Source of the DNA: Hanleya hanleyi | Lineage: Eukaryota > Mollusca > Polyplacophora > Lepidopleurida > Hanleyidae | Assembly: GCA_036873755.1 (NCBI GenBank) | Contig: JAVTVY010051528.1 | Span: 1-64,000 of the forward strand | Length of the DNA stretch: 64,000 nt | Direction: 5' to 3' | Shown here: positions 8,901 to 17,017 of the stretch, piece by piece | Numbering within the stretch: position 1 is the stretch's first letter | How the letters are laid out: the number at the start of each line of letters is the position of its first letter | Translations under genes and position numbers: made by a program | The notes under the pieces: model-generated | Seen by the model: only the letters and a program-made list of their open reading frames with translations | Told to the model about the DNA's origin: nothing | The model's database searches: none

Positions 8901-9991
8901 GGGGATGTACTTTCTTCTATTATACCCTGATCCAGCATATCATTTATGTGATGTTCTAATACGCCCTTTTGCTTAGGATTTAGGCGGTAGGCTCGTTGAC
9001 GTATGGGATGAGCGTTAGGCAGTAGTTTGACCTCATGCTGGATTTTATCACAGTGGCCTAACTTACCATCTGGGCCAACAAATACATCTGGGTAGCTGTC
9101 AACGAGATTGGTTAGCCAAGATTGTTGCTCATTAGTAAGGTCTGCTTTGTTGACCTGAATTCGCGAGGAAGGAGTGTGAGAAGGCTTGACAGAACCGACT
9201 GGCTGGGAATGGACCGTGTCACTGTCAAGAGGAATTAATGTATCTTTCCCAGAAATGCACACAAATTTTCCTATGTTTGCACCCTGTTTAATGGTGACAG
9301 GAACATCAGATAAATTTGCCACTCTATGATAGACTTGTCTCTGTTGAACAGGCGACAACACTTTTCCGGGGAGTAACCCTAAGACCGAATCACGATCGGA
9401 CCCATATGTGGTGCCTAGAACTCCTTGCGGCAGGGGAAACCCTTTTAGGCGGGCAATGACCACCTTTTCAGACTGTGGCGGTACTGTGAATGTGCTAGAG
9501 GCCACCATTGTTCTTCTCGGGTCAATTGACAGCCGATTAGAGCCAAAGTCCAGTTTAACGTTATTCCGCTCTAACCAGTCTAGCCCTAAAATGAAGGTAG
9601 TATGCAGACCCGGAACTAAATAAAATTTCGCCATGGACGAATGCTCGGCGATACTGACTTTCATGTGTAAAACGCCTGTAATGTTTAGTCGCTCATCACT
9701 AGCCGTGACGACGACATCGCGATCGCTTGGGCGTATGGTAATTGTACAGCCCAGCTGTTTCAACTGAGTTAAAACAGCAGGGTTTGCAACCGAAATGTCG
9801 GCTCCTGTGTCTATCATAGCGTGAAATGGAGAGGACATAATTTTGATAGGAATGAAATTCCTGAGTAATTTGGCTGAAGTCGTCAAATGGCTGACACGTG
9901 GACTAGTGAGCAGCGACGATGTACTATCGGAGGGGCTATTTTGAAATGCAAACCCGTGAATTTGGTCATTAAGCCTGTCAGAATCCCTCAC
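5912..9991 (-). CDS. pol: Gypsy Pol polyprotein (protease, RT, RNase H, integrase, chromodomain)
   Basis: The open frame is 1359 codons with no interruption. Visible landmarks by approximate residue: aspartic protease D61-T-G-A; reverse transcriptase with YLDD near 487-490; RNase H with YTDASS near 635; integrase HHCC zinc region about 880-915 (GGHMGITRT to CELCCQRKR); catalytic acids at about 950 (STDVLG), 1008 (HSDRGTNY) and 1046 (NGQSERF); chromodomain about 1295-1335 ending FNSWVSFDDL. The frame opens at a GTG that overlaps the gag stop, and it lies at -1 relative to gag. It is therefore probably made as a Gag-Pol fusion through the slippery site at 10009-10015 and not from its own start. 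All key residues I can check are present. Confidence 0.96.
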   Translation of the reverse strand: MRDSDRLNDQIHGFAFQNSPSDSTSSLLTSPRVSHLTTSAKLLRNFIPIKIMSSPFHAMIDTGADISVANPAVLTQLKQLGCTITIRPSDRDVVVTASDERLNITGVLHMKVSIAEHSSMAKFYLVPGLHTTFILGLDWLERNNVKLDFGSNRLSIDPRRTMVASSTFTVPPQSEKVVIARLKGFPLPQGVLGTTYGSDRDSVLGLLPGKVLSPVQQRQVYHRVANLSDVPVTIKQGANIGKFVCISGKDTLIPLDSDTVHSQPVGSVKPSHTPSSRIQVNKADLTNEQQSWLTNLVDSYPDVFVGPDGKLGHCDKIQHEVKLLPNAHPIRQRAYRLNPKQKGVLEHHINDMLDQGIIEESTSPWGSPCLLVAKTRHPSKPSDWRVVVDYRRLNEQTIEDAHPLPTTRETLDSLGTSQPTFFSTLDLQCGFHQVSIHPDSRPYTAFRSHIGLHQYRALPMGMKNSPSVFQRVMEYVLRGLHYKTCLIYLDDVIVMSRTFDAHLNHLREVLDRFRGAGLRLKPSKCFLAYKSLRYLGHIVSAEGISPDPAKISAVTEYPVPRTLKDLRAWLGLCGYYRRHVRNFSSIAAPLFQLMKKDAPFIWSDACQLAFDQLKEALTTPPVLGYPRYNEHFRVYTDASSFAIGAVLAQEQDGVERVISYVGRSLNTHERNYSITEKECLALIFSIQQFDHYLRHTTFSAIVDHSALKWLLNLKEPVGKFARWVARLQSYSYDIQYRPGRVHSKADGVSRREYAQAPPTPTCQVPLPTGSETPSLTDEANVFAISPEPAINMSDRWSPELIRNAQQLDPGYSHIIAYLRDGILPASSDERHKVLSTHSQYLLREDMLYHVYTKPGKGHRLDRTHIQLAVPKSLTIQIMDELHDSPLTGGHMGITRTIAKARLRYFWPRMHTDIVEYVNSCELCCQRKRPNNPVRAHIQPMPVPTLPWLRVSTDVLGPMPSCKDTGNKYVLLFIDYFSKYVELIPLPNIKAETVARELLKHVVCRHGSPEYLHSDRGTNYLSHIVKETCKLLDIKKTQTTSWHPSCNGQSERFMGVILQSLGKFLQEKHDEWDQYIPFVQVAYNTTPCVDSTEYTPYFLVHGRHMRFPIDKHFHITGDVPRSAREFVASLVPQLEAATKVVKATLDARKVHMTETANKKAKDPNFQVGDCVFLYKPVVVTGNSKKLMRPWLGPFYIVEKLSAVHVRLRRKSDNMLIANRVHVNRLKRGILRPDGPDDLTPPQNIDATEPAILSESEVPPDCLQTSANNSPAPLPGRSPQVKAVDTGLRRNKTDSSSYYEIEKILRKKFTDGRWQYRVKWLTFDPKFNSWVSFDDLSASCKNLVTRTHASITTDRKSRRKH

Positions 9992-11142
9992 ATCTGCAGG
10001 CTGTTGAAGTTTAAACCCTGTTTTGCCTTCTTAGTTCTGCACTCCTTTTCGTAATGGCCAAAACGTGAACAAAAATGGCATTTGATACCGGCTTTACTAC
10101 GCCCCTTGAAGAGTGAACAAGTCAAGGCCGTATGATTTCCCTTCCCACATAATTGACAAACTATACTATCATTGTTGGTGACTTCAGAAAGATGATGTGG
10201 CTTACCTGTCGCTACATCTGAAGCGTTTGAATCGCCCTGTAGTGCTGCCAGCTGTGCGGGAGCTGAAGCCTGAAGCTGATTAACAGAGTTTGTTAACTGG
10301 GTGATAGAGTTCTGTTGCAATTTCATCGATGCCAGCAGCGCGTCAAGTTCTTTTGCTGGACTGGCCGTTTCACTCGGCATAGCTTGTTGGGCCAAACGTG
10401 CGGCATGAGTGGCTTCTTCAAACCCTTTTGGTTCCCGTTGTATGACGAATGTACGTAGTTCGGGAGATAGCCCGCGAATAAAAATGTTCATCATTTCATT
10501 GTCAGACTTTAAGAGTCGATGCGCACGCTGTTGTATGTCAAAAATGTATCGCTCCAGGTCTTCACCTTTGTGGTAACTGCGGTCCCACAGTTGTTGTTCC
10601 AGCAGCCACTTTGGTCGTTGGGAGACGAAATGGTCGCGAAATGCTGCTTCCAGGTATTCCACCGTCATTTTCTGCTCCTCAGGTAATTGCTGGAACCAGG
10701 TTAAGGCTGGCCCACTCAGTAAAAGCCGTAAGGCATGGGCGATCTGCTGGGGATCCGACATCCGATTCAGGGATACCCAGGAATGAAAATTGTCGATCCA
10801 CTGGTCTGCGTCCTCTGATGGGAAGCCGAAGAATTTGTCGGGCTTCAGTCCGGTAGATAAAGGCGATCGTGGCGGTGCTACCGACAAGGTGGACAAATTG
10901 TCGTCGATGGATTTAAGAGTCCGTGTCAATGCGAAATTGTCCTGACGAGACACCGTATCCTGGATGCCGGACAGCATGTCTTCTATGCGCTCCCTCCAAT
11001 GTGGAATGGGAGACGCAAAATGGTTTTCGTGAATACCACCCCCCCATTGAGTAGGGTCGGCCGGCGGAGTTGCTTTATCGTTGTCGGCATTGTTAAAGTG
11101 CATGGTTGCGTTAGATGATCGTAAGTTGTAGTCGTGAGACAT
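9988..11142 (-). CDS. gag: Gypsy Gag (capsid and nucleocapsid)
   Basis: The 384-residue protein starts at the ATG at 11142; a slightly longer frame begins with GTG. Residues about 100-260 form a Retrotrans_gag capsid region rich in Trp, Leu and Phe (ALTWFQQLPEEQ onwards). Two CCHC zinc knuckles of the form C-X2-C-X4-H-X4-C lie near the C-terminus (about 330-345 and 355-370), suited to genomic RNA packaging. The stop TGA falls 22 bases after an in-frame TTTAAAC heptamer. The protein would assemble virus-like particles in the cytoplasm. Confidence 0.93.
   Translation of the reverse strand: MSHDYNLRSSNATMHFNNADNDKATPPADPTQWGGGIHENHFASPIPHWRERIEDMLSGIQDTVSRQDNFALTRTLKSIDDNLSTLSVAPPRSPLSTGLKPDKFFGFPSEDADQWIDNFHSWVSLNRMSDPQQIAHALRLLLSGPALTWFQQLPEEQKMTVEYLEAAFRDHFVSQRPKWLLEQQLWDRSYHKGEDLERYIFDIQQRAHRLLKSDNEMMNIFIRGLSPELRTFVIQREPKGFEEATHAARLAQQAMPSETASPAKELDALLASMKLQQNSITQLTNSVNQLQASAPAQLAALQGDSNASDVATGKPHHLSEVTNNDSIVCQLCGKGNHTALTCSLFKGRSKAGIKCHFCSRFGHYEKECRTKKAKQGLNFNSLQM
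10009..10015 (-). promoter_or_regulatory. -1 ribosomal frameshift slippery site TTTAAAC between gag and pol
   Basis: On the minus strand the gag codons read GGT TTA AAC, so T-TTA-AAC fits the X-XXY-YYZ rule in the zero frame. Slipping back one base enters a frame that stays open into pol. The gag stop follows 22 bases later. I could not confirm a downstream pseudoknot by eye. Confidence 0.75.
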
Positions 11143-11184
11143 CAATAATCGGAACACTTCCGCAAAGTTCAGTTCTCCACCATC

Positions 11185-11799
11185 TATTACGTAGCGCTTG
11201 TTAAGGGGAGTTTGTGATGTGCCACGTAATCTCTATGTTGATCACTCTAGCTCGGGATCAGGGAAGTGCTCGATTCTCCAAGAAACAGATGAAGGTTGAT
11301 TGCCAGTTCCAAGGGATATTTATTCGATCAGTTACTGCAGTCCAAATATTTCATACATATGATACAAGGAGAGAAAACTTCTCTATACAAATATCAAGTC
11401 CTGATTTGATGATGAGTTCAGAGAATACACAAGTCTACTATTTCTCTGAGGTATTTAGCAACTCCGCCGGTCAAGACAAACTGGAGAATTTCTCCCAAGT
11501 TATTGGTTTTATAAAAGTAATGTCTTTCAGTGTGGACAGGGGGCGGTCTTTGTCCGACAACGCTCCTGATTCGTCCCCTTTCACAATGTTCTTGAAATTC
11601 ACACGGTAATCTCCTACGATAACACTAACCACATGAAGTTATAAAATGTCAAGTCCGGAGACACAAGTCTGGAACTTAAGATAAGGAAGAATGTGGAGAA
11701 TTTCCAATGCCAACGATACAAATATGTTGACCTCTTCTACTATTCGATTAATTAATGGCCAGCATAGATAATAACTGGTCTAATTAGTCATTCCTCACA
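11185..11799 (-). repeat. 5' LTR of the gypsy element
   Basis: This 615-bp repeat pairs with 4526-5140, with differences at 11387 and 11708. It should contain the promoter and poly(A) signal. A 131-codon frame on the opposite strand occurs in both LTRs but is not a gene candidate. Confidence 0.93.
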
Positions 11800-12983
11800 A
11801 TATAGAGACCCCATATTTCGACACTACACCGTAACACCACCGCCACACCCCCCAAAACTCTTGTTTTGAGGGCCTGTGGAACAGTGACATAAGAATGTCG
11901 GAGAATATTTAACTTCTCTAAAAAAATCTAGCCAAAATACATGTAGTTGCATGACCAAACTATCTGCAGTAGCTGAATAACCTGAGGAATCTTTTCTTCT
12001 GCTCTTCTTCTCAAAGCCTAAAGCGGTTCAATAAACAACCAGTCACCCTGACAATGGTACCACTTGTGCTCAACATTTTCCTCGGTATAAGACGGGACCA
12101 TTAGACCCTATGGGTCTACACCGCCCAGTGAAAACGAGAATTGACATGTGCAATGTTAAACGGATCTGAAGGCTTTCGCTCAAAATGTTATGTATTCCGC
12201 TCGAATGTGGAATCTTAAACAAGAACATGACAACGTACAGGATACCTCCTGTTACCTACCCTCCCCCACCTCTCTAGCTTAGAAAAAAAACACATATATT
12301 ATGGTTAGCCGACATATATTTTCAGCCTATACTCGTACATCTGGATGTATTTGTTTTGCAATTCCGAGTCATTTTAAAATACTCTCGGAAAAATCAAGTA
12401 TTGATCGGGGCAGTTTATGTAGCATAAGCCTATTTGCAACAACTAGCAGAGTTTAATAACCCAGACTAGTTATTAAAACGCCAAGAAATTAATACAAGCG
12501 TCTCTTCCGTCATTCATTATTCAGCCGTCGTCCATTAAACTATTTCCGCGTCCATTATTCATAATGGCATTAGCGCCAAATTCAAAAAACCACCAAGGCA
12601 TACAAAGACGTAAGCTAGTTTCCTGCAAGAGAGAAGCTATCAACAAAGTATTTTTCAACAATGTGTATTGCCGGCCGATTTTAATTGTTGAATAGTCCTT
12701 TATCATAAAGCTTATCTAGAAATCCCAAAAAGTTGAAAGAACGACAAAGCGTCAGCATGCAATTCAAATTCAACAATAATGTACAGAATCTTTAATGTGC
12801 ACATTTTTCTTGGGACGAGACGTTTCCTATTGTGTTGCTGTAATACTGCTCGTTCGTTTTCAGTTACCTCCAGAATACCGGAAATATACGCTGTTGTGCG
12901 GATTAGTTCGGATTGACTCGAGCCCTTCTACTAATCTGTTTCATTCTCCCATACCCATACTCACAGAGAGAGAGAGAGAGCGA
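11800..12983. other. Non-coding spacer between the gypsy element and the second Polinton
   Basis: AT-rich sequence without a convincing gene. A short GA dinucleotide run (12965-12980) abuts the Polinton end. Nothing else was recognised. Confidence 0.5.
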
Positions 12984-13246
12984 AGTAGTGACGTTAGAGT
13001 GAATGGAGCCGTATTTCACCCGGATGTAGAGGTCATTTGTGGCGGTCACGTGGCGGGAGGAGAGGTCAAGTGCAGTATAGTTCCCGCAGAAGGACCAAAA
13101 GCTACCTCCAGCACAGGAGAGTTCCAATTGTTGGAGGGGATGTATACAGGATGTATTCCTCCGCGGTGATGCGGTCTGGCCGCGGTTTTGGCGGTGATTC
13201 GGTCTCGGGAAAAACCTTCCGCGGAGAAAAAGTAGTCCCTAGATAA

Positions 13247-14270
13247 AATGGTCGGATGGGGTCGAGTGAGGTATCAAAGTGAAGCTTATGTGAAGGGGCA
13301 TCTAAAGGGCTGGGTGTGGGGTTGACATATCGGCCTTCTGCGCATGCGCGGTGGCCGAAGGGTATGAAAATAGCTGTGTTGGAGCTAGGGGAGTCCCTAA
13401 TGGTCCAATGGGGTCGAGTGAGGTATCAAAGTAAAGCATATGTGAAGGGGCATCTAATGGGCTGGGTGTGGGGTTGAACTATCGGTCTTCTGCGCATGCG
13501 CGGTGGCCCAAGGGTATGAAAATAGCCGTGCTGGAGCTAGGGGAGCCCCTAATGGACCAGTGGGGTCGAGTGAGGTATCAAAGTGAAGCTTATGTGAAGG
13601 GGCATCTGATGGGCTGGATATGGGGTTGAACTGTCGGCATTCTGCGCATGCGCGGTGGCCCAAGGGTATGAAAATAGCCGTGTTGGTAGCTAGGGGAGCC
13701 CCTCATGGGCCGATGGAATTGTATGAGGTATCCATGTGAAGCCTAGGTGAAGGGGCATCTGATGGGCTGGGTGTGCGGTAGGAATATCATTCTGCGCATG
13801 CGCAGATGCAATGCGGAGGTCTCGTCCAATCAGAAGCGAGTATTTCAAATCCGTCCCAGAGCTCTCGTCCAATCAGAAGCGAGTATTTTGACCCGGTGCA
13901 TTATGGGACATATCCAAGATGGCGGCACGTATGTTCAAGATGGCGGCAAATCCGGTGTCGAAAGCTGGCCATTTTGTCGGGATGTGGTCACCTAGTGTCG
14001 AAAACTGGACCCTGTATGAGTCCCGCTCTACGTGTTGGGGTCTAGGGGAGCCACGAGTGGTCCAATGGGGTCGAGTGAGGTATCAAAGTGAAGCATTCGT
14101 GAAGGGGCATCTGATGGGCTGGGTGTGGGGTTGAACTATCGGCATTCTGCGCATGCGCAGTCTGGCCGTAGTATAGAAATAGACGTGTTGGTGTGTAGGT
14201 GGGCTCATCATGGGACGATGGGATCGAGTGAGGTATCCATGTGAAGCTTAGGTGAGGGAGTTACACTAGG
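13247..14270 (+). repeat. About 152-bp minisatellite inside the left TIR
   Basis: Units share GGTCGAGTGAGGTATC, a GGGGCATCTGATGGGCTGGG segment and the palindrome TGCGCATGCGCA. Unit starts near 13261, 13413, 13565, 13719, 14070 and 14224 give a spacing of 152-154 bases, interrupted by a different segment at 13830-14030. Inverted counterparts fill 25700-26560 in the right TIR. One related unit lies in each PolB tandem unit (33708-33930 and 38720-38940). Confidence 0.85.
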
Positions 14271-14413
14271 GTGTCGTATCCATTCTGCTGCGCAGGTCAC
14301 GTGGGGTTTGTGACGTCACTTCCGGGTTTTTCACTAAAAAACTACCTCCAAACATAGAAGAGTTCCAAATGTTTCCCCTTACACGTCCGTATGGTCAACC
14401 GCCGGGACCTTTT

Positions 14414-14531
14414 CCCGCCCCGCCCCGACCCGCCCCGCCCCGCCCCGCCCCGCCCCGCCCCGCCCCGCCCCGCCCCGCCCCGGCCGCAGCGCGCGCGCGC
14501 GGGTTTTCCGGCAGTGCGCGCGCGCGCGCGG
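14414..14531. repeat. CCCCG pentamer run and alternating GC tracts
   Basis: About 13 CCCCG units (GC boxes on the other strand) precede two stretches of alternating G and C (about 14488-14501 and 14515-14530). The right TIR has only about three CCCCG units (about 25530-25553). The GC tracts have Z-DNA-forming composition. Confidence 0.85.
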
Positions 14532-14593
14532 AGTATTATACAATCGGATAGCGGTTGTCGTGAATAACAACAAGTTCAGCAATGTTTATATAT

Positions 14594-14645
14594 TTTATTA
14601 TCCCCAATGTTACATCACACCCAGGCTGGGGGAACCGCCCTGGGT
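14594..14645 (-). terminator. 3' stem-loop and poly(A) signal after the PolB N-terminal gene
   Basis: On the minus strand, downstream of the stop at 14800, arms ACCCAGG and CCCTGGGT (14619-14625 and 14638-14645) can pair. AATAAA follows (complement of 14594-14599). The motif resembles the one after the ATPase gene. A second AATAAA on the minus strand lies near 14700. Confidence 0.45.
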
Positions 14646-14799
14646 ATGTTTAGTATGTTCACAGTAAAACAAACTGAAATATCAAACATCGTGTTTTATT
14701 ATTTAACGCACCGTCACATTAGGTACAAGGGTTTACTGAGCTCAATTCAATGATCAGCATGTAGACATAGAGAGTATGTGCGGCATGTTATGGTATTCA

Positions 14800-16026
14800 T
14801 CAGTGCGAGGGTGACGCATTCAACCGATGGTGGTGGTCGGTCAGCTTGGTCAGGAAAAACGTGATATTGGTTACCCTCTCTACCACCCATTGTATATTGG
14901 GGCGTTGACGATGTGCCCATCTCAAGGGTTCCACGGTGTCCAGTATCTCCAGCATCGTCTCTAGTGACCTCCGGTTAATGATGGTGAACGGCTGGTCAGA
15001 CACATAGATATTATTGCCGGGATAAGAATACCGTAACTGGCCCGTCTTTTTGTGACGTAAGATGTACCCGAAAGCGACATTCAATTTGAAGGCCGTAGTT
15101 TGATCTTTGAAGATGGCTTCCACGTAGCTGCGTAGACGGGTGCGGTTGGTCAGTGGAAAATTGTAAATATCTTGAATAGGGCCATGAGGGTGGAAACAGT
15201 GCCGTGTCATGGACCAATGGCGCCGATCGATGTCACTCACTGGATGGTTGTCCTGTAAGAGATCGCCCAGAAAATGTTCGATGTTGTCAGGCGTATGACT
15301 CGAAACCGTAACGCTGGGGTCCGGCTGGATATCCAGGCTCTTCTGAACTGTGGGTATAGGCGGGCTCTCCTTCATCGCATCACCAGTGGCGTTCGTTTCC
15401 CCGGGCTTATCTTCACTGGGTCTGACCTTCCGCGGCTCCTCTTCAGTAGGATGTTGTCGCCCAAACCGTAGAGACGGACCATGAATCAACCGTTGGTGTC
15501 GCAGCAACTGACTGCGTCGTTTGAAGCGTTGACCACAATCCTCGCATGGACGCTTGCGTGGCCCATGAATTGAACGTTCGTGGCGCAGTAACTGAGCCTC
15601 CCGATTAAATGACCCTGCGCAGGTTATACAAGTATACCGTACATCGCTGTGGGTGGAGGCCTCGTGGCGTCGTAAATTATCCAGACGAGTAAACTGCCTC
15701 TGACAAGTTGTGCAAGTGAACATCTTGGTGGAATCGCCCAGAAAATGTTCGATGTTGTCAGGCGTATGACTCTGTACCGGGGCATGAATCAAACGTTGGT
15801 GTCGCAGCAACTGATTGCGTCGTTTGAAGCGTTGACCACAATCCTCGCATGGACGCTTGGGCGGCCCATGAATTGAACGTTCGTGGCGCAGTAAAGCATC
15901 TTCCCGATTAAATGATCGTGCACAGGTTATACAAGTATATAGTGTACCGTTGTGGGTGGAGGCCTCGTGGCGTCGCAAATCTTCTGGGCGAGTAAACTGC
16001 TTCTGGCAAGTTGTGCAAGTGAACAT
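14800..16026 (-). CDS. PolB N-terminal remnant: six C2H2 fingers plus Polinton PolB N-terminal domain
   Basis: The 408-residue frame starts at the ATG at 16026, directly before the first finger. A longer frame from 16200 runs through an alternating GC tract and is less likely. Six C2H2 fingers (C-X2-C-X12-H-X4-H) lie in two similar blocks of three. After a Pro/Glu/Lys linker comes a C-terminal region (YNFPLTNRTRLRSYVEA, AFKLNVAFGYILRHKKTG, then TNITFFLTKL) that I recognise as the segment preceding the exonuclease domain in Polinton PolB proteins. The frame ends cleanly there and the exonuclease and polymerase domains are absent. It could be a truncated pseudogene, or a retained DNA-binding protein able to regulate the element or compete with a full polymerase. 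Confidence 0.75.
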   Translation of the reverse strand: MFTCTTCQKQFTRPEDLRRHEASTHNGTLYTCITCARSFNREDALLRHERSIHGPPKRPCEDCGQRFKRRNQLLRHQRLIHAPVQSHTPDNIEHFLGDSTKMFTCTTCQRQFTRLDNLRRHEASTHSDVRYTCITCAGSFNREAQLLRHERSIHGPRKRPCEDCGQRFKRRSQLLRHQRLIHGPSLRFGRQHPTEEEPRKVRPSEDKPGETNATGDAMKESPPIPTVQKSLDIQPDPSVTVSSHTPDNIEHFLGDLLQDNHPVSDIDRRHWSMTRHCFHPHGPIQDIYNFPLTNRTRLRSYVEAIFKDQTTAFKLNVAFGYILRHKKTGQLRYSYPGNNIYVSDQPFTIINRRSLETMLEILDTVEPLRWAHRQRPNIQWVVERVTNITFFLTKLTDHHHRLNASPSH

Positions 16027-16166
16027 CTTGGTGGTTGACAGAATGTCTGACGAAACGGCCAGGCCGCTTCCCTTTTCTAGCACGCTAGCTGGTAATCTAT
16101 TTTCAGCACACTCTACTCCAAGTCGAGGATCGAAACTGGTGTACTGGTGTACGACTGAGCCGCATT

Positions 16167-16182
16167 GCGCGCGCGCGCGCGC
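16167..16182. repeat. Short alternating GC tract upstream of the PolB remnant
   Basis: A run of alternating G and C lies between the two possible start codons of the minus-strand gene, within its divergent promoter region. Confidence 0.7.
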
Positions 16183-16235
16183 ATGAAGACCCTCATACAT
16201 ACCTCAAAGCAGGCGCAGACGCGAAGTGCCCGGAT

Positions 16236-16425
16236 GTAAAAATGACGTCACTTCCGGTTTGGGTGAATGGAGCGTGACCTTTGGACATGTCCAGACTTGT
16301 CTGACCGCCATTGTTGGAAAATGGCGGATAATGGCAACTAATGGCGGAAGGTGGCCGCCATTGTGGGAAAATGGCGGCTAATGGCGGCTAATGGCGGAAG
16401 GTGACCGCCATTGTGGGAAAACGCC
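16236..16425. promoter_or_regulatory. Divergent promoter region with CRE-like site and ATGGCGG array
   Basis: Between the minus-strand PolB remnant and the plus-strand genes lies TGACGTCACTTCCGG (near 16243), which combines CRE-like and ETS-like sequences. Then come about ten ATGGC or GCCAT motifs in both orientations (16305-16420), of the kind bound by YY1 in animals. Binding by host YY1 is inferred from motif similarity only. Confidence 0.5.
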
Positions 16426-16576
16426 CACAGACAGGTCAGTACATGCATTTCTATGATGTTCACGCATAATAAAAGGATTGATCTGTAATTTGTGTTGTTG
16501 TTGTTGCTCCCTTTTTTGGACTAACCCATCAGAATAGTACGTATCACGGACTACACCCGTAGAACTACATCTGGTC

Positions 16577-16583
16577 TATAAAA
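16577..16583 (+). promoter_or_regulatory. TATA box of the tail-anchored protein gene
   Basis: TATAAAA lies 47 bases upstream of the ATG at 16630. Confidence 0.5.
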
Positions 16584-16629
16584 CACGTCTCTTGGAATCC
16601 CACACCTTCATTTCTACGGTTGCAGAGCC

Positions 16630-16956
16630 ATGGCGGAGATCCAGCCCTATGCGACTCGCATTTTACAGCATGCCACCGTGGTGAATTCATTCACGGGTTA
16701 CCGAGCAGTGGTCCGGTCCATGTATGCAGATGGCGACGACAACGAGGGGCGACGCCAGATCCTCAACGAGTTCACAGAAGCGGTCCTCCACAGAGTGCAC
16801 TCGGTGGAGAGGCGTGCCATCACTCACCACTACTGGACTATGACAGCCATCCTTGATGCTCGCGCTATGGACCAGGAGCGCTCACGCCGGAACCAGCACC
16901 GGCTGGTTGGCCTCACACTAGTCTGTGCCCTATTGACCCTGGCGCTGTGGTATTGA
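16630..16956 (+). CDS. Small tail-anchored protein, unknown function
   Basis: The 108-residue protein has a mostly helical, charged N-terminal 85 residues and ends in a single hydrophobic segment (LVGLTLVCALLTLALWY). This is the layout of a tail-anchored membrane protein with the N-terminus in the cytosol. It stands first in the plus-strand gene series, with its own TATA box. I recognise no family. The ATG at 16630 sits in a good context (GCCATGG). A short overlapping frame starting at 16620 is rejected because it lacks any such structure. Confidence 0.6.
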   Translation: MAEIQPYATRILQHATVVNSFTGYRAVVRSMYADGDDNEGRRQILNEFTEAVLHRVHSVERRAITHHYWTMTAILDARAMDQERSRRNQHRLVGLTLVCALLTLALWY

Positions 16957-16959
16957 CAC

Positions 16960-16967
16960 TATAAATA
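16960..16967 (+). promoter_or_regulatory. TATA box of the first PC4-like gene
   Basis: TATAAATA starts 58 bases upstream of the ATG at 17018. It is followed by ACGAGGGTCAGACAG, similar to the sequence after the next gene's TATA box. Confidence 0.6.
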
Positions 16968-17017
16968 CGAGGGTCAGACAGAGTGTGTGTCATTCACCGT
17001 TCGACATTGGAGCAGGC

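Larger units (their letters stand above)
4526..11799 (-). mobile_element. Ty3/gypsy LTR retrotransposon with C-terminal chromodomain, apparently full-length
   Basis: The 7274-bp element is bounded by two 615-bp direct repeats (4526-5140 and 11185-11799) and flanked by the 4-bp target duplication ATAT (4522-4525 and 11800-11803). Read on the minus strand the order is 5' LTR (right), gag, pol, 3' LTR (left). Pol order is protease, reverse transcriptase, RNase H, integrase, chromodomain, which defines Ty3/gypsy (Metaviridae), chromovirus-like by the chromodomain. A TGG trinucleotide just inside the 5' LTR (near 11182) suits a tRNA primer site. A purine-rich tract, GGCGGGGGTGA, abuts the 3' LTR at 5141-5151. 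No envelope-like frame is present. Both frames are open and the LTRs differ at two sites, so the insertion is young. Confidence 0.95.
12984..14531 (+). repeat. Left terminal inverted repeat of Polinton copy 2
   Basis: About 1.55 kb matches, inverted, the sequence at about 25481-26827. It comprises a terminal unique part, a run of about 152-bp subrepeats (about 13247-13830 and 14030-14270), two copies of CAAGATGGCGGC (13915-13926 and 13936-13947), a TGACGTCA site near 14309, a CCCCG pentamer run (14414-14482) and alternating GC tracts. The left copy is longer mainly because the CCCCG run and GC tracts are expanded. Confidence 0.9.

Noticed and set aside
12795..13169. A 124-codon plus-strand frame crossing the Polinton left boundary
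   Set aside because: It mixes flanking DNA and TIR, and the TIR part is non-coding in the mirror copy.
14369..14582. Frames on both strands encoding Pro/Ala or Gly/Arg repeats
   Set aside because: They are translations of the CCCCG pentamer run.
16027..16200. N-terminal extension of the zinc-finger protein to 16200
   Set aside because: The extra 58 codons run through an alternating GC tract and show no domain; the ATG at 16026 lies immediately before finger 1.
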